This document shows, one piece after another, positions 1-6,909 of a DNA stretch of 20,319 bases; position 1 is the stretch's first letter; the number at the start of each line of letters is the position of its first letter. The notes under the pieces were generated by a model. It saw only the letters and a program-made list of their open reading frames with translations. It was not told the origin of the DNA and ran no database searches. The DNA comes from UBA920 sp964424635. GTDB taxonomy: Bacteria > Patescibacteriota > Doudnabacteria > UBA920. The stretch lies in assembly GCA_964424635.1 (NCBI GenBank), contig CAYRJC010000011.1, positions 1 to 20,319 on the forward strand, read 5' to 3'. The translations under genes and the position numbers were made by a program.

Positions 1-563
1 TGTGCAGCTTCTAGCTCTTTTTTTGTAGCATAACTATGTGCTGGTCGCGGTCTTTCTGTAATAGGAATCATTAATGATATCTGGTCATAATTATACAAAT
101 TGAAACCTGATTTGTGATTTATAAATCTTTCAGAATATTCATGCTCTTGTAAGAAGTCTATATATTCAGGATCTGGTACGCTATCGATATTGAATCCTAT
201 TAATACTTCTCCTTCTATGTCGTTAGGTAGGATTTCTGGATTGGGATGTCTTTTAAATTCTGATTTTGGAAAAACAAAGGCCGGAGAGCTAATGCCCCAA
301 ACTTTTTTGTGAAGCTCGTATATTTTTTCATATTCAACGCCATTATAAAAGCGAGAGTCGCGCTGAAATTGTTCAAACATTTCTTGGCGTGCTGCTTCGA
401 ATTTAGTAGGAGAGATGATGGCTTCTTGTTCTTGAAGAGATATAATTTTTGACTCTTCTAGTAATTGGTCTCTAAGTTCTGCTATTTCTTTATTCTCAGA
501 AGATTCTTCAGAATTTTGAAAAAAGAACTCTTTGGTTGATCTTGGGTTTGTTTCTGATGACAT
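1..563 (-). CDS. Hypothetical protein, 3' end outside window
   Basis: Leftward reading frame open from an ATG at 563 to the window edge, so 187 codons are visible and the C-terminus is missing. The protein begins M-S-S-E-T-N-P-R and is charged, with an acidic, Glu/Ser-rich, probably coiled N-terminal 60 residues. A mixed alpha/beta stretch follows, with aromatic and proline-rich segments (F-V-F-P-K-S-E-F, then D-P-E-Y-I-D-F). There is no signal peptide or membrane segment. I do not recognise the family and assign no function. A TATAAT with an upstream TG lies 8 bases before the ATG, so the message probably starts at or very near the start codon. Frame and codon use look genuine; the product is unknown. 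Confidence 0.75.
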   Translation of the reverse strand, partial: MSSETNPRSTKEFFFQNSEESSENKEIAELRDQLLEESKIISLQEQEAIISPTKFEAARQEMFEQFQRDSRFYNGVEYEKIYELHKKVWGISSPAFVFPKSEFKRHPNPEILPNDIEGEVLIGFNIDSVPDPEYIDFLQEHEYSERFINHKSGFNLYNYDQISLMIPITERPRPAHSYATKKELEAA

Positions 564-570
564 ATAAAAA

Positions 571-594
571 ATTATATCAATAAATGTGTTGAAA
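571..594 (-). promoter_or_regulatory. Promoter of the leftward gene, near-leaderless
   Basis: On the minus strand TATAAT (576-571) is preceded by TGA, giving an extended -10. A weak TTGTTT lies 15 bp further upstream. Seven bases beyond the -10 brings transcription to about position 564, immediately before the ATG at 563, and there is no ribosome binding site. The -10 is clear; the -35 is weak. Confidence 0.5.
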
Positions 595-606
595 CAAGGG
601 TATATG

Positions 607-635
607 TTGACAATTATGTATTTTTATGATATAAT
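607..635 (+). promoter_or_regulatory. Consensus sigma70-type promoter
   Basis: TTGACA (607-612), a 17-bp spacer, then TATAAT (630-635) with TGA directly before it. This is a perfect match to the housekeeping consensus with an extended -10. Transcription would start near 642, giving a leader of about 50 nt before the zinc-ribbon gene at 693. Confidence 0.9.
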
Positions 636-692
636 ATCGGCAAAGTTTTTAAAGAGGATTTTATATAACTATTTTTGTTTATGGAGGTAGAA

Positions 693-1883
693 ATGGTCAA
701 AAAAGCAGATGATATTAATAAGATTTTAGCCCGTGGTAAGGTTCAAGGATCAGAAGAGTTTTCTGAAAGAATAGGAGCTTGGGATTGCACTTCTTGCGGT
801 TTAAAAGAAGTGAGAGGTTTTGTAAAAACTTGCCCGGGTTGTAGTCATAATAAAAGTTCGGTTGAGGAAGCCGGGGAATACTTACCGGATAACGCTTTAT
901 ATTACACTAAAGAAGATATGGAGCAATTAATCGGTGCTTCAGTAAACCCTGATTGGATTTGTAGTTATTGCAACACTTGCATTAGTGATGACTTAAATAA
1001 CTGTTCCCAGTGCAGTGCTGCTAAGAGCGATACACGGACCCAGGTAATTAGATACGATCCTGATGACGCGCCTTCAAGCGCAGAAGAAGCTAAATTAAGA
1101 AATAAACTTGAACAGATAAAGGAAGATTTATTTTCTGATGCGGAACCGGAAGCTGATGATCACGGTTTGTTTAGTAATATTCGTCGAAATATCATTCCAG
1201 TCGGATTGGGTTTGGGTGGAATTCTGTTGGTCTTCGGTTTGTATTGGCTGTTTTTCTCTACCTATACTGTTGACGCTCGTGTTGATGGTTTTAAATGGCA
1301 TCGGGAAATTCAAATCGAACGTCTTAATCTTGTGATAGAAGAAGATTGGTCTGTGCCAACAGGAGGAAGACAAATATCTTCTAGTCGGCAGATTCGTTCG
1401 TATAACAAGGTCTTCAGTCATAACGTGACCAAGACTCGTCAAGAACGATACCAGAGCGGCAGCACTTCGGAGAGGTATAAGTGTGGAACCACAAAAACCG
1501 GCAAGGGAACGTATAGCGATAATTATTGCACCAGGTCGATACCTGTTTACAGCGAAAGGACTGTGTCGTATCAGGAGGCTGTATATAAAGATGTTCCTGT
1601 ATATGATACTAAATATCGTTACGAAGTAGAGCGTTGGCAACACGAAACAACGCTTACCAAAGACGGGATTGATAAGAATCCGGTCTGGCCAAATATGATC
1701 AGGTTAAATAATCGGGAGAGGGAGAGTGGTAGGTCTGAATCTCTCACTGTTATTTTAAAGGGTTCTGATGGTAAAGATTATACCGTTACTCTTAGTGAAC
1801 AAAAATGGAATGAGGTTGATTATGGTAAGACTTGTTCGATAACATTGAACAATGTCGGAATGATCATAAACACAACCTTGTAA
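693..1883 (+). CDS. Double zinc-ribbon, single-pass membrane protein
   Basis: A 396-aa protein. I chose the ATG at 693 because GGAGG (683-687) sits five bases before it; an ATG at 681 overlaps that site. Two cytoplasmic zinc ribbons are visible: C-T-S-C/C-P-G-C (residues about 32-50) and C-S-Y-C/C-S-Q-C (about 90-107, with an extra Cys at 96). An acidic linker is followed by one membrane helix (about 167-188) and a roughly 205-residue C-terminal domain rich in Tyr, Arg and Ser, probably outside the membrane. It contains a Cys pair around the K-C-G-T and Y-C-T-R segments. Monocistronic, between a strong promoter and a terminator. Zinc ribbons of this kind usually mediate protein or nucleic-acid contacts; the specific role is unknown. 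Confidence 0.85.
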   Translation: MVKKADDINKILARGKVQGSEEFSERIGAWDCTSCGLKEVRGFVKTCPGCSHNKSSVEEAGEYLPDNALYYTKEDMEQLIGASVNPDWICSYCNTCISDDLNNCSQCSAAKSDTRTQVIRYDPDDAPSSAEEAKLRNKLEQIKEDLFSDAEPEADDHGLFSNIRRNIIPVGLGLGGILLVFGLYWLFFSTYTVDARVDGFKWHREIQIERLNLVIEEDWSVPTGGRQISSSRQIRSYNKVFSHNVTKTRQERYQSGSTSERYKCGTTKTGKGTYSDNYCTRSIPVYSERTVSYQEAVYKDVPVYDTKYRYEVERWQHETTLTKDGIDKNPVWPNMIRLNNRERESGRSESLTVILKGSDGKDYTVTLSEQKWNEVDYGKTCSITLNNVGMIINTTL

Positions 1884-1894
1884 TTTTTAAAGTT

Positions 1895-1922
1895 AAAGCA
1901 AACGCCCCTGGTTTGCTTTTTT
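1895..1922 (+). terminator. Rho-independent terminator
   Basis: Arms AAAGCAAAC (1895-1903) and GTTTGCTTT (1911-1919) with a 7-nt loop, followed by a T run. It ends the zinc-ribbon transcript 12 bases after the stop codon. Confidence 0.9.
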
Positions 1923-1951
1923 ATTTTAAAGCTAGGGATGCTATGATATTT

Positions 1952-1981
1952 TTGCTAATCTTATATTAATTTACATATAAA
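1952..1981 (+). promoter_or_regulatory. Probable promoter of the lipoprotein gene
   Basis: TTGCTA (1952-1957), an 18-bp spacer and TATAAA (1976-1981). Transcription would begin about 1988, only nine bases before the ATG at 1997. No Shine-Dalgarno sequence is present. Confidence 0.5.
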
Positions 1982-1996
1982 TATTAAATAAAAAAT

Positions 1997-2614
1997 ATGA
2001 AGAAAATTTTACTACTTATATCTTTAGTAGTTTTAACTGCTGCGGGTTGTGAATCGTTCGCTGACCCAAGCATGAATAACATACCAGAAAATTCAGCAAG
2101 TACTAATACTGTTGATTCTGGTCCAGATATCAGCAACTGGAAAATCTATAAAAATGATAAACTAGGTTTTCAAATTTCTTACCCAGATAATTATAAGGTC
2201 GTAGAAAATCCTACTGACCAAACCCATAAAGACAGTATTATTTACCTAGCTAATCAGGAAGCTTTTGATTCAAAATCCGATAAAGTATATGGGCAAATAT
2301 ATGTTAAAAAAGTAAGAAACTCTTTGAAGAATCAGAATAACTCACAGTTTAGTTGGCAATTATTATCTTTGGGAAAGGTTAATTCTATTATTGACGATCA
2401 AACTGGATATTTAATGTATAGTTATTTTACTGCGGATGCTTATTCTTCCAGTCGAGCTTATATTTTAAGTAGTACTTCACCTAGAAATCCTGGTGATGAT
2501 GGTAGTGAGGTGGGTGATGTTCTTGTAGCAACAGTATCATCTAGTACTGACGATGTTATACCAGATGTCACCACTCCTGACTGGATAGCTAGGACTATGA
2601 AATTTACAAAATAA
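1997..2614 (+). CDS. Lipoprotein with PsbP-like domain
   Basis: A 205-aa exported lipoprotein. The N-terminus M-K-K-I followed by a hydrophobic stretch ends in a lipobox L-T-A-A-G with Cys18, predicted to be lipidated and anchored in the membrane. A polar Ser/Asn-rich linker (about 19-48) leads to the segment W-K-I-Y-K-N-D-K-L-G-F-Q-I-S-Y-P, the hallmark start of PsbP/PsbP-like domains common in Patescibacteria. An alpha/beta domain of about 150 residues follows and reaches the C-terminus. It stands alone between its own promoter and a terminator. The function of the bacterial PsbP-like lipoproteins is not established, so none is assigned. Confidence 0.85.
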   Translation: MKKILLLISLVVLTAAGCESFADPSMNNIPENSASTNTVDSGPDISNWKIYKNDKLGFQISYPDNYKVVENPTDQTHKDSIIYLANQEAFDSKSDKVYGQIYVKKVRNSLKNQNNSQFSWQLLSLGKVNSIIDDQTGYLMYSYFTADAYSSSRAYILSSTSPRNPGDDGSEVGDVLVATVSSSTDDVIPDVTTPDWIARTMKFTK

Positions 2615-2621
2615 ATTTTAT

Positions 2622-2650
2622 AAAAAAACACCTTTAAAGGTGTTTTTTTA
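2622..2650. terminator. Bidirectional terminator
   Basis: Near-perfect palindrome: an A run plus CACCTTTAAAGGTG plus a T run. It has oligo-T on both strands, so it serves the lipoprotein gene (rightward) and the zf-TFIIB/amphi-Trp unit (leftward), which converge here. Confidence 0.9.
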
Positions 2651-2698
2651 TTTAGGTTATATAGATAATTATATTCCATCTTCTTATATTGTAATAAC

Positions 2699-2926
2699 CT
2701 ATTTAGTATTTTTCCAAGTTATTTGAAATTCAATTTCTTCTACTTCTTTTGTTCTTTCGTGCTCTATGTTTACAATTGCATCCTTCGGTACTTTTATTTT
2801 TTCATTTGCAATTTGAATAGTGAATTGTTTTTGTTTTTCTAATCCTTCAGCTAAGCGTTTGATCTTACTGATAAATGATCTTATTGGATAAGTTTTTGTT
2901 ATATCTCTAGATTTTTTCATAAGCAT
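2699..2926 (-). CDS. Amphi-Trp domain protein
   Basis: A 75-aa protein. After a basic start comes R-L-A-E-G-L-E, then F-T-I-Q-I and K-V-P, then an alternating acidic/hydrophobic strand ending E-I-E-F-Q-I-T-W. This is the layout of the amphi-Trp domain: a short helix, amphipathic beta strands and a conserved C-terminal Trp. No biochemical role for the domain is known to me. It follows the zf-TFIIB gene by 3 bases and is almost certainly cotranscribed and translationally coupled. ATG at 2926 and ATG at 2920 are both possible starts; neither has a well-placed ribosome binding site. The bidirectional terminator beyond its stop closes the unit. Confidence 0.8.
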   Translation of the reverse strand: MLMKKSRDITKTYPIRSFISKIKRLAEGLEKQKQFTIQIANEKIKVPKDAIVNIEHERTKEVEEIEFQITWKNTK

Positions 2927-2929
2927 TAT

Positions 2930-3217
2930 TTAAAAATCAAACAAGTCTCCTAAAAAAGATTCTTTCTTATGTTTTTTATTGTGATAAGATTGGTCATTGT
3001 TATAGTGTTGACTTTGCTTTTCGTGTTTTTGCGAATCATTGTAGTGTTGCTGCGGGGTAATTGATCTGGTAATTGTAGAATTATTTTCGCTTCCGGAAAT
3101 TAACTTGTCTAATTCTCCTTTGTCTAACCATACGCCACGACAACTCGGGCAATAGTCAATTTCGATTCCTTGCCTTTCGGTCATGGCAAGAGTGGTTTGG
3201 TCATTTGGGCATTGCAT
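2930..3217 (-). CDS. zf-TFIIB zinc-finger protein
   Basis: A 95-aa protein. The N-terminal zinc ribbon begins M-Q-C-P-N-D and continues to Y-C-P-S-C-R-G-V-W-L-D-K-G-E-L-D-K-L. That is the zf-TFIIB (PF13453-type) signature, although the first knuckle is C-P-N-D rather than C-P-x-C, so one usual ligand appears replaced. A low-complexity His/Gln/Asn/Lys linker (about 48-85) follows. The C-terminus F-L-G-D-L-F-D-F is the conserved tail of this family. AAGGA lies five bases before the ATG. It heads a two-gene unit with the amphi-Trp gene. The message has a leader of about 140 nt with a predicted pseudoknot and an internal terminator, so expression may be controlled by attenuation. Molecular function is unknown. 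Confidence 0.9.
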   Translation of the reverse strand: MQCPNDQTTLAMTERQGIEIDYCPSCRGVWLDKGELDKLISGSENNSTITRSITPQQHYNDSQKHEKQSQHYNNDQSYHNKKHKKESFLGDLFDF

Positions 3218-3251
3218 AATGGTCCTTTCTCAATATTAATTATTTTTTGGT

Positions 3252-3356
3252 ATAAAAAAATACCGGTTGAGCCGGTTTTAATTGATATTGGTTCATAGGT
3301 TGAAGCGCTCAAATAAATGAGACCTATCGCTTTTTCCTCACCAGATACCCAAGGCC
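3252..3356 (-). ncRNA. Structured leader or small RNA with predicted pseudoknot
   Basis: The transcript from the strong minus promoter folds by inspection as follows. Outer stem P1 is GGTAT-C-TGGT (3349-3340, bulged C) with ACCAATATC (3292-3284). Inside, AAGCG (3332-3328) pairs CGCTT (3307-3303), while ATAGGT (3327-3322) pairs ACCTAT (3300-3295). These two stems cross, forming an H-type pseudoknot, and hairpin CTCA/TGAG (3321-3318 with 3311-3308) is nested between them. A terminator hairpin follows, then the zf-TFIIB gene. The 3' strand of P1 (CAATATCAATT) can alternatively pair with AATTAATATTG (3241-3231), next to the zf-TFIIB ribosome binding site. That is the layout of a riboswitch or attenuator, or of a roughly 105-nt small RNA. 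I recognise no known family. Confidence 0.55.
3254..3276 (-). terminator. Terminator or attenuator inside the zf-TFIIB leader
   Basis: On the minus strand ACCGG (3276-3272), loop CTCAA, CCGGT (3266-3262), then A and seven T. It lies 37 bases before the zf-TFIIB start codon, within the same transcript, so it would have to be bypassed or regulated for the gene to be expressed from the promoter at 3362-3390. Confidence 0.7.
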
Positions 3357-3361
3357 TTTGT

Positions 3362-3390
3362 ATTATAACTAGCATGATCAATAAAATCAA
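3362..3390 (-). promoter_or_regulatory. Strong promoter for the leader RNA and zf-TFIIB unit
   Basis: On the minus strand TTGATT (3390-3385), a 17-bp spacer and TATAAT (3367-3362). Transcription would start at about 3355-3357. Confidence 0.8.
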
Positions 3391-3553
3391 AATTTCTATT
3401 ACGAAATGCTTGGGTTATTGTCTTTATATATTTAATCTCTATTTTAAACACAATATTAAATTTTATTCAGTTATCCACTTGCGCGCGATTATGTGCTTTG
3501 GTATCTTTTTAGTAATGCAAAAGTTTCAATATATTCTTAGTTGTAATCCAGAT

Positions 3554-3649
3554 GCGGGACAATTCTTGTCTCCGCAATTAATATTTATTTTTTAAACTTC
3601 CTATTTAGGAAGTTTTTTTATAATTAAAATCGCTAGTAGTCTGGCGATT
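3554..3649 (+). promoter_or_regulatory. Three-hairpin leader upstream of the synthetase-like gene
   Basis: This lies in the gene-free stretch 3391-3662. Three hairpins occur in order: GCGG-GACAA/TTGTC-T-CCGC with a 3-nt loop (3554-3575), a terminator (3594-3619), and AATCGC/GCGATT (3628-3633 with 3644-3649) immediately before the ribosome binding site. If transcription starts upstream of 3554, this is a leader with an internal terminator. If it starts at the TATAAT at 3619-3624, only the last hairpin is transcribed. No T-box sequence is visible. The rest of 3391-3553 shows nothing I can assign. Confidence 0.35.
3594..3619 (+). terminator. Rho-independent terminator
   Basis: Arms AAACTTCC (3594-3601) and GGAAGTTT (3608-3615), six-base loop, T run to 3619. 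It faces rightward with no convincing gene before it, and it precedes the synthetase-like gene by about 45 bases. Confidence 0.8.
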
Positions 3650-3662
3650 AAGAAAGGAAAAT

Positions 3663-4514
3663 ATGATTAATAATTATCGAGGAGTAGAAAATTCCCTGCT
3701 TTATAGTCAGGTGGTAACAAAGCTCCGTCAGTTCTTTTTACAAAGTGGTTATACGGAAGTTCACACTCAAGACCGATTAAGTATTTTGGCGGCCTGCGAA
3801 GACCCTTCTACAATTGCAACTTATAATTATGGTGGACAACTATGGCCATTGCCTCAAACTGGTCAGATGTGGCTCGAATATGAATTGTTAACTAAACCAG
3901 AATTGCCTGGTGTTTTTTGTGTCTCTACAAGTTATCGTAACGAACTAAACCCTATTCCAGGTAGGCATAAAATTCTTTTTCCAATGTTTGAATTTGAATC
4001 TCGGGGAACCATAGATGACCTGCGAAAGTTAGAAGAGGATTTGCTGGTGCATTTAGGTTTTGGTTTGTCACAAAGTTTTTTTCATAAAACTTATGATGCA
4101 ATGGCTAATTTTTATGGGTCAACAGATTTAACAAGCGCACATGAAAATAATATGAAGATTGATTTTGGTAATGTAGTATTTTTGGAGCGCTTCCCTCAGC
4201 ATACTTCACCATTTTGGAATATGAAAAAAGACGGGAGTTATGCTAATAAGATAGATGTAATTATTAATGGACAGGAAACCATTGGCAGTGCAGAGCGCAG
4301 TGTTAACCCGCAAGAAATGCGCGAACTTTTTCATACTATTAGTGATGGCGGTTATGCAGGAAAACTTTATGATCTGTTTGGCAAGCCAAGAGTAGAGAAG
4401 GAGTTGGAAGAATTTTTGTCACTTGAGTTTTTCCCTAGATTTGGAGGCGGTATAGGAATGACGAGAATAATGAGTGCACTAGCAGAGTTGCAGCGGCAGT
4501 CGGTTGCTGTATAA
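3663..4514 (+). CDS. Class II aminoacyl-tRNA synthetase core-like enzyme
   Basis: A 283-aa protein with a clear AAGGA ribosome binding site before the ATG. It is a free-standing class II (Asp/Asn/Lys type) catalytic core. Motif 2 is visible as Y-R-N-E followed by G-R-H-K and the strand F-P-M-F-E-F-E (about 92-113). Motif 3 is F-G-G-G-I-G-M-T-R-I (about 260-270), whose Arg contacts ATP. No OB-fold anticodon-binding domain or extra C-terminal domain is present, so it is probably not a normal tRNA synthetase. Known stand-alone relatives include AsnA-type asparagine synthetases derived from AspRS/AsnRS, and EpmA-like ligases. Asparagine synthetase or another amino-acid-activating ligase is plausible; the substrate cannot be read from sequence. 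Confidence 0.8.
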   Translation: MINNYRGVENSLLYSQVVTKLRQFFLQSGYTEVHTQDRLSILAACEDPSTIATYNYGGQLWPLPQTGQMWLEYELLTKPELPGVFCVSTSYRNELNPIPGRHKILFPMFEFESRGTIDDLRKLEEDLLVHLGFGLSQSFFHKTYDAMANFYGSTDLTSAHENNMKIDFGNVVFLERFPQHTSPFWNMKKDGSYANKIDVIINGQETIGSAERSVNPQEMRELFHTISDGGYAGKLYDLFGKPRVEKELEEFLSLEFFPRFGGGIGMTRIMSALAELQRQSVAV

Positions 4515-4529
4515 ATTATTATTAATAAC

Positions 4530-4558
4530 TGGAAAATTTATCTAACCACCGTTATAAT
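4530..4558 (+). promoter_or_regulatory. Probable promoter of the lipid-kinase operon
   Basis: TGGAAA (4530-4535), a 17-bp spacer and TATAAT (4553-4558). The -10 is perfect and the -35 is a partial match. The start would be near 4565, leaving a leader of about 18 nt with no Shine-Dalgarno before the ATG at 4583. Confidence 0.55.
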
Positions 4559-4582
4559 GGAAGTCATTACTATGTATACATA

Positions 4583-5470
4583 ATGATTAATAAAATAGCT
4601 GTAATAATAAATATAGGTTCTGGTTACTATAAAAGACAGGAAAAAGTGAATTTGATTTCCCAGGCTTTTAAAAACCTAGATATAGAAGCAGAGTTATTTC
4701 TGGTCCATAAGGCTTCTTCTGTCACGGATGCTGTAAAAAAAGCCCTGTCTAAAAATCATAATACTATAATTGCGGCCGGAGGCGATGGGACATTAAATGC
4801 TGTTGCTTCGGTTTTATTAGGTTTAGATGTTACTTTAGGTATACTTCCCATGGGAACGTTTAATCATTTGGCGCGTGATTTGGGAATACCTTCTAATATA
4901 AGCGATGCAGCTAAGGTAATAGCAAATGGTAAAGCTGGTACAATTGATGTAGGGATGGTAAATGGAAAACCATTTTTTAACAATTCCAGTATAGGCTTGT
5001 ATTCTAAGCTTGTGCACTATCGGGATGAAGAACAAAAAATCGGCTGGAGTAAAAGGCTGGCAGTAATAAAAGCAATGCTCACTTCGATAGGGAAGTATTC
5101 TTTTTTAAATGTTGAAATGGAGATTAATGATTCGCAAAAATTAATAAAGACTCCGCTGGTTTTTATAGGAAATAACAAATATAATCTTGAAGGAATGAAT
5201 ATCGGATCACGAGAAAATATTACCTCCGGGTTGTTGTCGGTTTACATTATTAAACATGCAGGTAAAATTAATCTTGTTTCTTTAATTCTTTGGGCTATTT
5301 TGGGAAAATTGCGTGACCATGATAAATTTGACGAATACTCCACAAGGTCTGTAGTGCTAAAAACAAGAAAACGTTTTTTAAGAGTTGCTCTGGACGGAGA
5401 AATTATTAGTATGGCATCTCCTCTTCATTACGAAATCAAACCGAAAGCACTTAAAATAATTATCCCTTAA
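4583..5470 (+). CDS. Diacylglycerol/lipid kinase family protein (YegS/DgkB type)
   Basis: A 295-aa soluble lipid kinase. The N-terminal catalytic domain carries A-A-G-G-D-G-T-L-N (GGDGT at 66-70), the nucleotide-binding signature of diacylglycerol kinase, sphingosine kinase and YegS. G-I-L-P-M-G-T-F-N-H-L-A follows, the second conserved loop. The C-terminal beta-sandwich domain ends with V-A-L-D-G-E, also typical. Length fits the family (about 290-300). It would transfer the ATP gamma phosphate to a membrane lipid such as diacylglycerol, or act on a prenol or sphingolipid-like substrate. The metallophosphoesterase gene starts 6 bases after its stop, so both are cotranscribed. Family is certain; substrate is not. 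Confidence 0.93.
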   Translation: MINKIAVIINIGSGYYKRQEKVNLISQAFKNLDIEAELFLVHKASSVTDAVKKALSKNHNTIIAAGGDGTLNAVASVLLGLDVTLGILPMGTFNHLARDLGIPSNISDAAKVIANGKAGTIDVGMVNGKPFFNNSSIGLYSKLVHYRDEEQKIGWSKRLAVIKAMLTSIGKYSFLNVEMEINDSQKLIKTPLVFIGNNKYNLEGMNIGSRENITSGLLSVYIIKHAGKINLVSLILWAILGKLRDHDKFDEYSTRSVVLKTRKRFLRVALDGEIISMASPLHYEIKPKALKIIIP

Positions 5471-5476
5471 TCAACT

Positions 5477-6247
5477 ATGAGAACAATTATTCATTTATCT
5501 GATTTTCATTTTGGAAGAGCAGATACAGAGATTGCAGCAGCTTTGCAAAGAGATACAGATGTTCATAAACCGGATGTAATTGTTATTTCGGGTGATTTAA
5601 CGCAGCGCGCTAAGGTTTCGGAGTATATATCTAGCGCAGAATTAATAAACAGTCTATCAAATGTCAAAGTAGTCGTACCTGGAAATCATGATATTCCATT
5701 ATATAATTTATGGTCTCGATTCTTGTATCCTTTAAAAAGATATAAAAAATATATTCAAGACCAAATAGAACCAGTATTTATCGATGATGAAATCACTATT
5801 ATTGGCCTTAATACCGCAAGATCTTTTGCTTTTAAAGGTGGTCGTATTTCAAAGAAACAAATTGATTATGTCACTAATGTGGTTAATGATTCTCCTAAAA
5901 ATAACTTTAAATTATTAGTTACTCATCATCCATTGGAGGACATGTGGAATGATCCGACTAGTAAATTTATTGATATTGGCATTGATGTTTTTTTGTTCGG
6001 CCACAGGCATAAATCCAATTTTAAACAGCTTAGTGTGCAATTCGGAGAGATTTATAAGTCATCATTGATTTTGCAAGCAGGTACTGCAACATCAACTAGG
6101 TATAGAAATGAAAATAATTCTTATACACTTATAAAAGTAGGCATTGATATTACAACAGTCGACTTGCATAGATGGAATCCAGAAACAAAAGAATTTTCAG
6201 TAGTCAGCTCTCAAGAGTTTAAGAAGCTAAAAAGCTTGGAGGATTAA
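5477..6247 (+). CDS. Calcineurin-like metallophosphoesterase
   Basis: A 256-aa protein with all five metal-binding blocks of the family in order: H-L-S-D-F-H-F (D9, H11), S-G-D-L-T-Q, P-G-N-H-D, T-H-H-P-L and F-G-H-R-H. These bind two metal ions and hydrolyse phosphomono- or diesters. The architecture resembles the class III cyclic-nucleotide phosphodiesterase and lipid-phosphatase branch. It directly follows the lipid kinase in one operon, so a phospholipid-related substrate is a reasonable inference but not proven. There is no signal peptide, so it is probably cytoplasmic. No Shine-Dalgarno is visible; translation may be coupled to the upstream gene. Confidence 0.93.
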   Translation: MRTIIHLSDFHFGRADTEIAAALQRDTDVHKPDVIVISGDLTQRAKVSEYISSAELINSLSNVKVVVPGNHDIPLYNLWSRFLYPLKRYKKYIQDQIEPVFIDDEITIIGLNTARSFAFKGGRISKKQIDYVTNVVNDSPKNNFKLLVTHHPLEDMWNDPTSKFIDIGIDVFLFGHRHKSNFKQLSVQFGEIYKSSLILQAGTATSTRYRNENNSYTLIKVGIDITTVDLHRWNPETKEFSVVSSQEFKKLKSLED

Positions 6248-6388
6248 AAGGTTGTCTTCTCATCTAATCATTAATATCTAGCTTGGGCGGTGATATTTAA
6301 TTTATATTAATTATAATTTTATTTAAAAAGAAGCTCAAATTTTATGCGATTTTTTTTAAATCCATAAACAATGTCAAAAAATGTTTTA

Positions 6389-6873
6389 TCAAAGATTTTT
6401 TATTATCTGGTCTATTATAGTGTCTACTGATTGAGTCGCATCAATCAGAACAGCTCCGCGTTCTTTGGAATATTGAATAGTTTTCTGATTTTCTTTCAGT
6501 TGAAAAGCTAATTCTTCCGGTTTTTTACCATAATCGTTATTTGTTCTATGTAGTAATCTTTTTTTGAGATTTTCATCATCAAGATGTAACGTAAAAATTT
6601 TAGTAAAATGATTTAGGAAATCCGTTTTATTCATAGCTCCTCCACAGACAAAGATATCTTTTCCGTTACCTTTTTTACCATATTGTTGAATTTTTCTTTA
6701 TCCCAATGCCAATTCTCGGAAGAATGGTCATCTGTGGGTAGTCCTGTTATGGGGTCAATAAAACCAGCTAGTGCTTCATCTGCTTCGATTGCATCGTATC
6801 CTCTTTTACATAGTTCTTCGCATATTGTAGTTTTACCAGCTCCAGAAACTCCATCGATAAGATATATATTCAT
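6389..6873 (-). pseudogene. P-loop kinase-like ATPase split by a -1 frameshift
   Basis: Two overlapping frames together make one small P-loop nucleotide-kinase-like protein of about 161 aa. The first (6873-6631, 80 aa) begins M-N-I-Y-L-I-D-G-V-S-G-A-G-K-T-T, a Walker A motif. The second (6634-6389, 81 aa) carries F-T-L-H-L-D, then L-L-H-R-T-N-N-D-Y-G-K-K-P-E-E-L and a D-A-T-Q end. Reading -1 at the heptamer A-AAA-AAG (6676-6670) joins them as M-V-K-K then G-N-G-K-D-I-F-V-C-G-G-A-M-N, which is just the linker such kinases have. This may be a one-base deletion in an A run (dead gene), a sequencing error, or programmed frameshifting like that of dnaX. The ATGA overlap of the two frames (6634-6631) could also permit coupled translation of two pieces. 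Confidence 0.75.
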
Positions 6874-6909
6874 ATTTTGATGATAGCAAAAATTTTTTTA
6901 CTTGGCATT

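Noticed and set aside
3321..3345. Hammerhead-ribozyme-like string (CTGGTGA ... GGTC) in the leader RNA
   Set aside because: The invariant CUGANGA core is broken (G for A) and the CGAAA element is absent.
3181..3390. Leftward 69-codon frame covering the zf-TFIIB leader
   Set aside because: Its start overlaps the promoter and it reads through the pseudoknot and terminator; the RNA interpretation explains the region better.
3473..3481. TTATCCACT, one base from a DnaA box
   Set aside because: Single copy with no cluster, no dnaA or dnaN nearby; one near-match is expected by chance.
3317..3595. Rightward 92-codon open frame ending at the terminator 3594-3619
   Set aside because: Its first part is antisense to the structured leader RNA, it has no ribosome binding site, and its composition (Ile/Phe/Cys-rich, no domain) looks like translated AT-rich spacer.
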